Source: an uncultured Prevotella sp.
GTDB taxonomy: Bacteria > Bacteroidota > Bacteroidia > Bacteroidales > Bacteroidaceae
NCBI GenBank assembly: GCA_900540375.1
Contig: UQFS01000019.1
Coordinates: 3,779 to 67,778 of the forward strand
DNA length: 64,000 nucleotides
Direction: 5' to 3'
The position numbers and the translations under genes were made by a program. Below, one piece after another: positions 1 to 7,878 of the stretch (position 1 is the stretch's first letter; each line of letters starts with the position of its first letter). Under the pieces are notes generated by a model, which was not told the origin of the DNA, did no database searches, and was given only the letters and a program-made list of their open reading frames with translations.

Positions 1-59
1 TTTATGAATGAATGAGAACTAATGATAACAAAGTTTGGAAATGAGTTCCGGTGAAAAGG

Positions 60-95
60 CCTCGGTCTCCCACGTGGGGAGGCTGAAGTCTTTAA
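60..95 (-). terminator. Possible terminator after amt
   Basis: An imperfect hairpin centred on CTCCCCACGTGGGAG lies 25-50 bases past the amt stop on the minus strand. It is followed by a short CCTTTTC stretch. The T-tract is weak, so this is tentative. Confidence 0.3.
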
Positions 96-115
96 GTATC
101 AGAGTGAAGTGGAAT

Positions 116-1384
116 CTATCCGTTGTAGCAACTCTCACCGTGCTCGTAGATATTAAGCCCCTCTTCCTCAACGCGTTTGTCAACACGGAGTCCGACAGTG
201 TGCTTGATGGTCCAGAAGAATACGATACCGCAGGCAGCAGCCCAAGTATCTACATAGAGTACGCCGAAAGCCTCTGCACCTAAGAAGCCGAAGCCGTGAC
301 CATAGAAAGCGCCTTCACTGGTGGAGAACAGACCGGTCAACAAAGTACCGAGGACACCGTTCACCCAGTGCACTGAGCTGGCACCGACAGGGTCGTCGAT
401 ATGAAGTTTCTGATCGATGAACTCAATAGCAAACGGCAGTGCAATACCGCAGCAGCAACCGATGATGATAGAGCCAACCACTGACACGCAGTCGCAACCA
501 GCTGTGATACCTACCAAACCGGCAAGAATACCATTCAGTGTCAATGAGAAGGAAGGCTTGCCATACTTGACCCAAGTAAGGAGCATGGTGGCCAGACCGC
601 CACAAGCGGCTGCCATGTTGGTTGTCAGGAATACATGGCTGATAGCCTCACGGTTGACCTGACCACTTACTGCAAGCTGAGAGCCCGGGTTGAAACCGAA
701 CCATCCGAACCAGAGGATGAACACACCGAGAGAAGCCAACGTCAGGCTGTGACCCGGAATAGCGTTGCTCTTTCCGTCCTTGCGGTACTTGCCCAAACGG
801 GGACCAAGGAAGATGGCACCTACCAGAGCCAGCACACCGCCGACAGAGTGCACAACAGTGGAACCGGCAAAGTCATGGAATGCATGACCGAAGGTATTCA
901 TCATGAAGCTGCCGTCAGCTGCGTTGCAAAGCCAGCCGCCGCCCCAGGTCCAGTGACCCTCGACAGGATAGATGATCAAAGAAATGAAGAACGAATAGAC
1001 AACATACATGTTGAATTTCGTACGCTCAGCCATAGCACCGGAAACGATCGTGGCTGATGTGGCACAGAAAACGGTCTCGAACATCAGGAAGCCTTCTGTC
1101 GGCAGACCATTGGCATTGTGGTAGAAAGAGAGATCGCCGAAGTTGGGCATGCCGATGAAGCCCTGGCCATCAGAACCGAACATAAAGCCGAAACCGACAA
1201 ACCAGAAGAGCACAGAGCCCAGCATGAAGTCGACGAAGTTCTTAAACAGGATGTTTGTGGTATTTTTACGCCGGGTAAAACCCGCCTCACAATAGGCGAA
1301 ACCTGGTTGCATGAAGAATACGAGCATGGCTGCAAGCAGCATCCATACGGTATCTATAGAAATGCTTAAATCTTGAACTGTCAT
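116..1384 (-). CDS. amt: Ammonium transporter (Amt family)
   Basis: A 422-residue inner-membrane ammonium channel of the Amt/Rh family, about the usual length. It has many hydrophobic segments, and the conserved pore histidine contexts VVHSVGG and VHWVNG are both present. The protein begins in the membrane without a long signal peptide. It lies 96 bases downstream of the P-II gene on the same strand, the classic glnK-amt pairing in which uridylylation or effector binding of P-II gates the channel. Co-transcription from the promoter upstream of glnK is inferred. The locus faces dapF-dapL and glnN, which fits ammonium uptake feeding glutamine synthesis. Confidence 0.95.
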   Translation of the reverse strand: MTVQDLSISIDTVWMLLAAMLVFFMQPGFAYCEAGFTRRKNTTNILFKNFVDFMLGSVLFWFVGFGFMFGSDGQGFIGMPNFGDLSFYHNANGLPTEGFLMFETVFCATSATIVSGAMAERTKFNMYVVYSFFISLIIYPVEGHWTWGGGWLCNAADGSFMMNTFGHAFHDFAGSTVVHSVGGVLALVGAIFLGPRLGKYRKDGKSNAIPGHSLTLASLGVFILWFGWFGFNPGSQLAVSGQVNREAISHVFLTTNMAAACGGLATMLLTWVKYGKPSFSLTLNGILAGLVGITAGCDCVSVVGSIIIGCCCGIALPFAIEFIDQKLHIDDPVGASSVHWVNGVLGTLLTGLFSTSEGAFYGHGFGFLGAEAFGVLYVDTWAAACGIVFFWTIKHTVGLRVDKRVEEEGLNIYEHGESCYNG

Positions 1385-1480
1385 AATACGATTGATTTTT
1401 TTGTTACCCTCATTGTGTTTCTATGTTCTCTCTATTTCATCCACTTTCTTTATATTTAGGAAAGAAAGCGTGCAGAAGCG

Positions 1481-1837
1481 TTACTTCTCCTGCTCTGCAT
1501 TGTACAGGGCAATGTCTCCGCGCTCGCCGGTGCGGATGCGGACAGTGTCCTCAACCGGAATGATGAAGATACGTCCATCACCGATCTCACCCGTGCGTGC
1601 GGCATCTGTGATGGCCTTCACAGTCTTGTCGACGTTTTTGTCACGCACGACAATATTCATCAACACACGCTCGATACTGCTCGTATCGTACATCACGCCA
1701 CGATAGATTCGGGCCTGGCGCATCTTGCCCTCGCCACGGACATCATAATAGGAGAACCATTCGATGTCAGCAGCAAGCAATGCTTCCTTTACATCCTCAA
1801 ATTTGGTCTTACGGATGATCGCTTCAATCTTCTTCAT
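1481..1837 (-). CDS. glnK: P-II nitrogen regulatory protein
   Basis: A 118-residue signal protein of the GlnB/GlnK family, which senses 2-oxoglutarate and ATP/ADP and controls Amt and glutamine synthetase. The start MKKIEAII and the nucleotide-binding segment TGEIGDGRIFIIPV followed by RIRTGE are typical. The T-loop (about residues 37-55) diverges from enterobacterial GlnB, with GEGKMRQARIYRG in place of the GRQKGHTELYRG type, but it keeps a tyrosine at the position equivalent to Tyr51 (GVMY). It is the first gene of the glnK-amt unit. Pairing with amt favours the GlnK name over GlnB. Confidence 0.93.
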   Translation of the reverse strand: MKKIEAIIRKTKFEDVKEALLAADIEWFSYYDVRGEGKMRQARIYRGVMYDTSSIERVLMNIVVRDKNVDKTVKAITDAARTGEIGDGRIFIIPVEDTVRIRTGERGDIALYNAEQEK

Positions 1838-1896
1838 AACTTACCTTTCTTTATGGTTAAACTTACGGTTGCTTACGTATTGTAATCTTTCGGCTG

Positions 1897-1927
1897 CAAA
1901 GTTAATACATTTTGTTTATATAAGCAA
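1897..1927 (-). promoter_or_regulatory. Promoter of glnK-amt
   Basis: The minus strand carries TAACTTTG (1897-1904), with ATTG exactly 20 bases upstream. This matches the Bacteroidota TTTG-N19/21-TAnnTTTG pattern. Confidence 0.7.
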
Positions 1928-2083
1928 TCGATAATTCTCTTTTTGTTATCGTTATTTTTTTAATTGCTTGCAAAACGCACAATAAAATGATAGTTTCATT
2001 GATAAATTGCAATGATTTTCAGCTTCAGGCATTACAATCCAACACTTTCATAGAAAAAGTTCCTAAAAAATGTCGTGCGACTC

Positions 2084-2114
2084 TTTGCAGTTCTATCTTT
2101 TTGTATTAACTTTG
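2084..2114 (+). promoter_or_regulatory. Promoter of dapF-dapL
   Basis: TTTG (2084-2087), 19 bases, then TAACTTTG (2107-2114). This is a near-perfect Bacteroidota sigma-ABfr promoter, about 50 bases before the dapF start. Confidence 0.8.
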
Positions 2115-2164
2115 CAGCGTATTCAAAACATTAAGTCAATCAATAAGAAATAAATTGCTTCATT

Positions 2165-3049
2165 ATGTCAAAGACCATTCACTTCACCAAGATGCACGGG
2201 GCTGGTAATGACTATATTTACGTCAACACCTTATTATATAATATCCCCGATCCGAGCGCAGCCTCCATTGCATGGAGCAAACCGCACACAGGCATTGGCA
2301 GCGACGGACTGGTGCTTATTGGCAAACCGAAGGATGAGGAGAAAGCCGACTATTCGATGCGTATCTTCAATGCCGATGGTTCTGAAGCAATGATGTGCGG
2401 CAATGCCAGCCGGTGCATCGCCAAGTATCTATATGAGAAAGGTATCACCGGTAAGACTAAGATCAGATTGGAGACACTCTCCGGCGTAAAGGTCCTCAGT
2501 CTGCACCTGAAAGCAGGTAAAGTGGAGAGCGTCACAGTAGATATGTCAGAGCCTGCCTTTGATGTCAAAGAGCAATACACGGGGCACACACCCGAGGAGT
2601 TGAACAGCATCAAGGCCTTGGCTGACCACATCCTACGTACGGAAGAAAGAGAGTTCAAAAGCCTCTTCGTAAGCATGGGCAACCCACATTACGTCATCTT
2701 CGTGGACGATGTAGAGAATATGGATATCACAACGTTAGGAAAGATATTGGAGAGAGAGAAAGCCTTCCCACAGCGATGTAACATAGAGTTTGCACAGTTG
2801 GTGGGTCAAGGCAAGCTTCGCACCCATGTCTGGGAGCGGGGCAGCGGCATCACGATGGCTTGTGGCACAGGAGCATGTGCCACAGCCGTAGCCGCCGCAA
2901 AGCTCGGTGTCAGCGGCAGGCACTCTATCATCGCCATGGACGGCGGCGATCTCGACATCACATGGAATCCCAACGACAACCATGTATATATGACCGGACC
3001 GGCAGCCTTCGCCTTTGAGGGAGAGATAGATTTGCCAGAAGAGAAATAG
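2165..3049 (+). CDS. dapF: Diaminopimelate epimerase
   Basis: A cytoplasmic enzyme that interconverts LL- and meso-diaminopimelate in lysine and peptidoglycan synthesis. At 294 residues it is a little longer than many DapF proteins. Both catalytic cysteines of the two-base mechanism are visible: Cys78 in DGSEAMMCGNASRC and Cys233 in MACGTGACATA. The N-terminal MHGAGNDYI motif is also typical. It precedes dapL by 95 bases on the same strand, so the two enzymes that make LL-DAP and convert it to meso-DAP are probably co-transcribed. Confidence 0.96.
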   Translation: MSKTIHFTKMHGAGNDYIYVNTLLYNIPDPSAASIAWSKPHTGIGSDGLVLIGKPKDEEKADYSMRIFNADGSEAMMCGNASRCIAKYLYEKGITGKTKIRLETLSGVKVLSLHLKAGKVESVTVDMSEPAFDVKEQYTGHTPEELNSIKALADHILRTEEREFKSLFVSMGNPHYVIFVDDVENMDITTLGKILEREKAFPQRCNIEFAQLVGQGKLRTHVWERGSGITMACGTGACATAVAAAKLGVSGRHSIIAMDGGDLDITWNPNDNHVYMTGPAAFAFEGEIDLPEEK

Positions 3050-3144
3050 ACTGACACTGAGAGAGAGACACAGTAAACTCCCCAAAAAGGCATAGGAAAC
3101 GATAAGGACAAACTTAACAAACAACATAAAAGGAATTCAAGAAT

Positions 3145-4383
3145 ATGGCATTAGTAAACGAACACTTCCTGAAGTTACCCGGCAACTACTTGTTTGCCGA
3201 CATAGCTAAAAGGGTCAACGCTTTCAAGGTGTCGCATCCTAAGGTCAAGGTGATCAGCCTGGGTATTGGCGACGTAACGCGTCCTTTGGCTCCGGTGGTC
3301 ATCGAAGCCATGCACAAAGCGGTGGAGGAAATGGCCAACAAGGCTACCTTCCATGGCTATGGACCGGAGAGAGGTTACGACTTCCTGCGTGAAGCTATTC
3401 AGAAAAACGATTTCCTGCCAAGAGGAATACACATCGATCTCAATGAGATCTTCATCAACGATGGCGCCAAGAGCGACACCGGAAACATCCAGGAAATCCT
3501 GCGCTGGGACAACAACATCGGCGTGACAGATCCTATCTATCCCGTTTATGTCGACTCCAACGCGATGATTGGACGCGCAGGAGTCTTCGAGAATGGCAAA
3601 TGGACAGATGTCACCTATTTCCCATGCACGGCAGAAAACAACTTCGTGCCACAGATTCCTGACCGCCGCGTAGACATGATCTACCTGTGCTACCCCAACA
3701 ACCCGACAGGTACGGTGCTTCCGAAAGAGGAACTTCGCAAATGGGTGAACTTTGCACTGCGCAATGATTCCATCCTTTTCTACGATGCAGCCTATGAAGC
3801 ATATATCACTGATCCGGAGATTCCACACTCCATCTATGAGATCAAGGGAGCACGCAAATGTGCGATAGAATTCCACAGCTACAGTAAGACAGCAGGCTTC
3901 ACGGGTGTGCGTTGCGGCTATACGATCATTCCGAAAGAGTTGACAGCCGTAACTGTCGACGGTAAGCAGCGCGTCAATCTCAATCAGTTATGGGATCGCC
4001 GACAGAGCACAAAGTTCAACGGAACAAGCTATATCAGCCAGCGCGCTGCCGAGGCCATCTACACACCGGAGGGCAAGAAGCAGATCCAAGAGACCATTGA
4101 CTACTATATGGAGAACGCGAAGATCATGCGCGAGACGCTCAGCAAGCTCAGCTATAAGGTCTATGGCGGTGTCAACGCTCCTTATCTGTGGGTCAAGACG
4201 CCCGACGGCATGGACAGCTGGAAGTTCTTCGAGCAACTCCTCTACGGATGCGGCGTTGTCTGTACACCGGGTGTGGGATTCGGTCCAAGTGGTGAAGGCT
4301 ATTTCCGCCTGACTTCCTTCGGCAACCGCGAAGACGTACGCGAGGCCATGCGTCGCATCGCAGAGTGGTCACTGAAGAAGTAA
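3145..4383 (+). CDS. dapL: LL-diaminopimelate aminotransferase
   Basis: A 412-residue PLP enzyme of aminotransferase fold type I. It makes LL-diaminopimelate from tetrahydrodipicolinate in one step with glutamate as amino donor, bypassing the succinylase and acetylase routes. The PLP-binding lysine is Lys248 in SYSKTAGFTGVRCGY, and the YPNNPTG motif near residue 190 is intact. Length and the opening residues (NEHFLKLPGNYLFADIAKRV) match DapL. The neighbour dapF supports the specific call over a generic class I aminotransferase. Its use of glutamate links it to the adjacent nitrogen-assimilation genes. Confidence 0.96.
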   Translation: MALVNEHFLKLPGNYLFADIAKRVNAFKVSHPKVKVISLGIGDVTRPLAPVVIEAMHKAVEEMANKATFHGYGPERGYDFLREAIQKNDFLPRGIHIDLNEIFINDGAKSDTGNIQEILRWDNNIGVTDPIYPVYVDSNAMIGRAGVFENGKWTDVTYFPCTAENNFVPQIPDRRVDMIYLCYPNNPTGTVLPKEELRKWVNFALRNDSILFYDAAYEAYITDPEIPHSIYEIKGARKCAIEFHSYSKTAGFTGVRCGYTIIPKELTAVTVDGKQRVNLNQLWDRRQSTKFNGTSYISQRAAEAIYTPEGKKQIQETIDYYMENAKIMRETLSKLSYKVYGGVNAPYLWVKTPDGMDSWKFFEQLLYGCGVVCTPGVGFGPSGEGYFRLTSFGNREDVREAMRRIAEWSLKK

Positions 4384-4567
4384 GACATATCTGGAATACA
4401 GCCGGAGACGCAAGAAGCAGCGAGATGTTGCAGATGCAGAAAGAGACATACATGTCGTAAGACATCGGTCTTAAAGAGAAAACCGAGAGAAATGCAAGTG
4501 AGAGAAAATGGCAGAGAGTCTTTCGGGACGGTGCTGCCATAACATGAACCATTAAAAATAAGTCGTT

Positions 4568-5275
4568 ATGAAAAAGGTAAGAAGAATGATGTGTCTGGCT
4601 GCCATTGCCATGACAGCGCTCACAGCAAAGGCTCAGGACAAAGTAGAAGGTACGATCAGTACCGATGTTGTCAACCAGTACATCTGGCGTGGACAGGACT
4701 TAGGCGACGTGAGCATCCAGCCAACACTGGGCGTAGCTTACAAAGGGTTTTCTCTATCTGCATGGGGCAACGTTGGTCTGTCTGACAAAGACGACACCAA
4801 AGAGTTCGACCTCACAGCTGCATACACGGTAGGAGGTTTCCACATCGGCGTGACAGACTACTGGTTTAACTCGCCCAACGACAAGTACTTCGCTTACAAG
4901 GCTCACGAGACAAGCCATGTGTTTGAGGGAAACATCGGCTATGACTTTGGCCCGTTGGCTGTCAACTGGTATACCAACTTTGCTGGAAATGACGGAGTGA
5001 ACAAAGACGGCGACAGAGCCTATTCGTCCTATGTAGAGTTGGCCACACCCTTCAAACTGGCTTCTCTCGACTGGACAGCGACAGTAGGTGCCGTACCTTA
5101 CCGTACTTCGTTCTACGCCAAAGCCGACGGTTTTGCAGTCACCAACCTGGGATTGAAAGCCAGCAAGGACATAGAAATCACCAACTCCTTCTCTGTCCCG
5201 GTCTTCGCAGGCATATATGCCAACCCAAGCACACAGAAGGATTACTTCGTTTGCGGCTTCACACTGCATCCATAA
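4568..5275 (+). CDS. Gcw_chp/TorF-type outer-membrane protein
   Basis: A 235-residue exported protein. A signal peptide ends at ALTAKA-QD, and the rest is an alternating beta pattern rich in aromatic residues, ending in GFTLHP. The segment TDVVNQYIWRGQDLGDVSIQP resembles the Gcw_chp/TorF putative-porin family, whose substrate is not established. It lies between dapL and glnN (185 bases after dapL, 113 bases before glnN), inside a nitrogen locus. That position suggests, but does not show, a role in outer-membrane passage of a nitrogen source. Confidence 0.75.
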   Translation: MKKVRRMMCLAAIAMTALTAKAQDKVEGTISTDVVNQYIWRGQDLGDVSIQPTLGVAYKGFSLSAWGNVGLSDKDDTKEFDLTAAYTVGGFHIGVTDYWFNSPNDKYFAYKAHETSHVFEGNIGYDFGPLAVNWYTNFAGNDGVNKDGDRAYSSYVELATPFKLASLDWTATVGAVPYRTSFYAKADGFAVTNLGLKASKDIEITNSFSVPVFAGIYANPSTQKDYFVCGFTLHP

Positions 5276-5388
5276 CTCTCAACCATTTGCAGAGACAACC
5301 TGCATAGACGAAACAAAAAATCAACGTGGAGACCTCCTCAACGAGGCACTACCACTATACAAGAACTTTAACATCAACATTAAGAAAT

Positions 5389-7578
5389 ATGACTAATTTA
5401 CGATTTGATGCCGTCGCTGAGGCATCGCGCAGAAAGCCCGTTGAGGTCATCTCACCGGTAGAGCGTCCTTCAGAATTCTTCGGCAAGAAAGTGTTCAACC
5501 GTCAGAAGATGTACAAATATCTTCCGTCGAAAGTGTATGACAAGCTCATCGATGTCATCGACAACGGTGCACAGCTCGACCGCAGCATTGCCGACGCTGT
5601 AGCAGCAGGCATGAAGCAGTGGGCTGACGAGAATGGTGTCACGCACTATACTCACTGGTTTCAGCCTCTGACAGAGGGTACCGCTGAGAAGCACGATGCT
5701 TTTATCGAGCACGACGGCAAAGGCGGAATGATTGAGGAGTTCTCCGGTAAGCTGCTCGTTCAGCAGGAGCCTGACGCATCCAGCTTCCCCTCCGGTGGTA
5801 TCCGCTCTACTTTCGAGGCACGTGGTTACTCAGCATGGGATCCTACATCACCTGTGTTTATCATTGACGACACACTGTGTATCCCGACGATCTTCATTTC
5901 GTACACCGGTGAGGCCCTTGACTACAAGGCACCTCTGCTGCGCGCCCTTCACGCTGTGAACGTTGCCGCTACCGATGTTTGTCATTATTTCTATCCCAAC
6001 GTGAAGAAGTGTATCAGCAACTTAGGATGGGAGCAGGAGTACTTCCTCGTTGACGAGGACCTCTATGCCGCACGCCCTGACCTCGTGCTGACCGGTCGCA
6101 CACTGATGGGTCACAGCTCTGCCAAGGATCAGCAGATGGACGACCACTACTTCGGAACGATTCCTGAGCGTGTACAGGCCTTCATGAAGGATCTCGAAAT
6201 CCAGGCTCTGGAGCTTGGCATTCCTTGCAAGACACGCCACAACGAGGTTGCACCTAACCAGTTTGAGTGCGCTCCTATCTTCGAGGAGACCAACTTGGCT
6301 GTGGACCACAACATGTTGCTGATGAGCTTGATGAAGAAGGTTGCCCGCAAGCACGGCTTCCAGGTACTGCTTCACGAAAAGCCTTTCGACGGCATCAACG
6401 GTTCTGGTAAGCACAACAACTGGAGTCTTTCTACCGACACAGGCGTGTTGCTCCACGGTCCGGGCAAGACTCCTGAGGAAAACCTGCGCTTCATGGTATT
6501 CATCGTCGAGACACTGATGGGCGTATACAAGCACAATGGTCTGCTGAAGGCCTCTATCATGAGCGCTACCAACGCTCACCGTCTGGGCGCCAACGAAGCA
6601 CCTCCAGCAATCATCTCCTCTTTCCTTGGCAAGCAGGTATCCGACATTCTTGACCATATTGAGAAGGCAGACAAGAAGGATCTGTTCAACATCAAGGGCA
6701 AAGAGGGTGTGACGATTGACATCCCTGAGATTCCTGATATCATGCGTGACAATACCGACCGCAACCGTACCTCTCCTTTTGCCTTCACCGGCAACCGCTT
6801 CGAGTTCCGTGCTGTAGGTTCCGAGGCTAACTGCGCCAGCGCCATGATCGTGCTGAACACAGCGGTCGCCGAGGCTCTGACAGACTTCAAGAAGCGTGTC
6901 GACGCCATCATTGCCAAGGGCGAGGACAAGTTCTCTGCCATTATCGATGTGCTGCGCTCTGACATCAAGACTTGCGCTCCTATCCACTTCGACGGCAATG
7001 GTTACAGCGACGAGTGGGTCGCTGAGGCAGAGAAGCGCGGACTGGATACAGAGAAGAGCTGCCCTGTGATCTTCGACCGCTACCTCGACGAGGCCAGCAT
7101 CAAGATGTTTGAGTCGATGGGCGTGATGAAGAAGAACGAGCTCGAAGCACGTAATGAGGTGAAGTGGGAGACCTACACCAAGAAACTGCAGATCGAGGCT
7201 CGTGTACTCGGTGACCTGAGCATGAACCACATCATTCCGGTTGCTACTCACTATCAGAGCCAGTTGGCCAAGAATGTGGAGAACATGATGGCTATCTTCG
7301 GCGCTGAGGAAGGCAAGAAGCTCAGTGAGCGCAATCTGAAGATCATTAAGGAAATTGCTGAGCGTACCTCCATCATTGAGAAGGGTGTTGAAGACCTTGT
7401 CAATGCACGTAAGGTCGCTAATAAGATAGAGGATGCCCGCGAGAAGGCTGTCGCCTACCACGATACAGTAGAGTCGAAGTTCCAGCCGATTCGTTATCAG
7501 ATCGACAAACTGGAGCTGGTAGTCGCAGACGAGCTTTGGACACTGCCCAAGTATCGCGAGCTTCTGTTCATCCGATAA
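5389..7578 (+). CDS. glnN: Glutamine synthetase type III
   Basis: A 729-residue ATP-dependent glutamate-ammonia ligase of the GSIII family typical of Bacteroidota, much longer than GSI or GSII. The frame stays open upstream to a GTG at 5326. I chose ATG at 5389 because MTNLRFDAVAEASRRKP is the usual family start and gives the usual length. Active-site blocks NQFECAPIFEETN, GINGSGKHNNWS and NRTSPFAFTGNRFEFR are intact. It assimilates the ammonium brought in by the nearby Amt. It is followed by a strong terminator, so it ends the transcription unit. Confidence 0.96.
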   Translation: MTNLRFDAVAEASRRKPVEVISPVERPSEFFGKKVFNRQKMYKYLPSKVYDKLIDVIDNGAQLDRSIADAVAAGMKQWADENGVTHYTHWFQPLTEGTAEKHDAFIEHDGKGGMIEEFSGKLLVQQEPDASSFPSGGIRSTFEARGYSAWDPTSPVFIIDDTLCIPTIFISYTGEALDYKAPLLRALHAVNVAATDVCHYFYPNVKKCISNLGWEQEYFLVDEDLYAARPDLVLTGRTLMGHSSAKDQQMDDHYFGTIPERVQAFMKDLEIQALELGIPCKTRHNEVAPNQFECAPIFEETNLAVDHNMLLMSLMKKVARKHGFQVLLHEKPFDGINGSGKHNNWSLSTDTGVLLHGPGKTPEENLRFMVFIVETLMGVYKHNGLLKASIMSATNAHRLGANEAPPAIISSFLGKQVSDILDHIEKADKKDLFNIKGKEGVTIDIPEIPDIMRDNTDRNRTSPFAFTGNRFEFRAVGSEANCASAMIVLNTAVAEALTDFKKRVDAIIAKGEDKFSAIIDVLRSDIKTCAPIHFDGNGYSDEWVAEAEKRGLDTEKSCPVIFDRYLDEASIKMFESMGVMKKNELEARNEVKWETYTKKLQIEARVLGDLSMNHIIPVATHYQSQLAKNVENMMAIFGAEEGKKLSERNLKIIKEIAERTSIIEKGVEDLVNARKVANKIEDAREKAVAYHDTVESKFQPIRYQIDKLELVVADELWTLPKYRELLFIR

Positions 7579-7622
7579 GCAAGGGCAATCTAATTTCTTT
7601 TATTGGTTGTTTAAGTTTGCTT

Positions 7623-7657
7623 GGTGCTTTTGCCGTGAGGCAAGGGCACCTTTTTTT
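7623..7657 (+). terminator. Terminator of glnN
   Basis: A 12-bp stem (GGTGCTTTTGCC with GGCAAGGGCACC, two G-T pairs, GTGA loop) is followed directly by seven T. This is a canonical intrinsic terminator 45 bases after glnN. Confidence 0.88.
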
Positions 7658-7658
7658 A

Positions 7659-7809
7659 TATACATAATGAGTAACAGGCGTATGTTTAACAAGAAACACA
7701 CATATGATGAATAAGATACACAGATATATTCAACCGTAATCGAACCTATGTTCTACAAGAATCATGAGTAAAAAATAGAAGCCAAATTGATGATGAGAAC
7801 AAAAGAAAC
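7659..7809. other. Convergent intergenic spacer
   Basis: About 150 bases of A/T-rich DNA between the terminators of glnN and the leftward tricorn gene. Nothing coding or structured was recognised. Confidence 0.5.
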
Positions 7810-7846
7810 CACGAATATAGCAAAGCTAAGCTCCGCTATATTCGTG
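7798..7846 (-). terminator. Terminator of the tricorn-like gene
   Basis: A perfect 12-bp stem, CACGAATATAGC (7810-7821) with GCTATATTCGTG (7835-7846). On the minus strand it is followed by GTTTCTTTTGTTCTC. It lies about 30 bases past the stop codon. Confidence 0.75.
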
Positions 7847-7878
7847 ATAATCAGTAAGCTTTGAAAGAAGCAAAGCCT

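Larger units (their letters stand above)
1838..2164. other. Divergent promoter region, glnK/dapF
   Basis: A 327-base A/T-rich spacer between divergent genes. It holds one Bacteroidota-type promoter facing each way (listed separately). I see no clear NtrC-like or other named operator and no small gene. Confidence 0.6.

Noticed and set aside
5326..5388. Upstream GTG start for glnN
   Set aside because: Adds 21 residues (rich in Thr, His, Tyr) not found in the family; ATG 5389 gives the usual 729 residues.
6022..7461. A 479-codon minus-strand frame opposite glnN
   Set aside because: Shadow of the conserved glutamine synthetase frame, with no start context and no domain.
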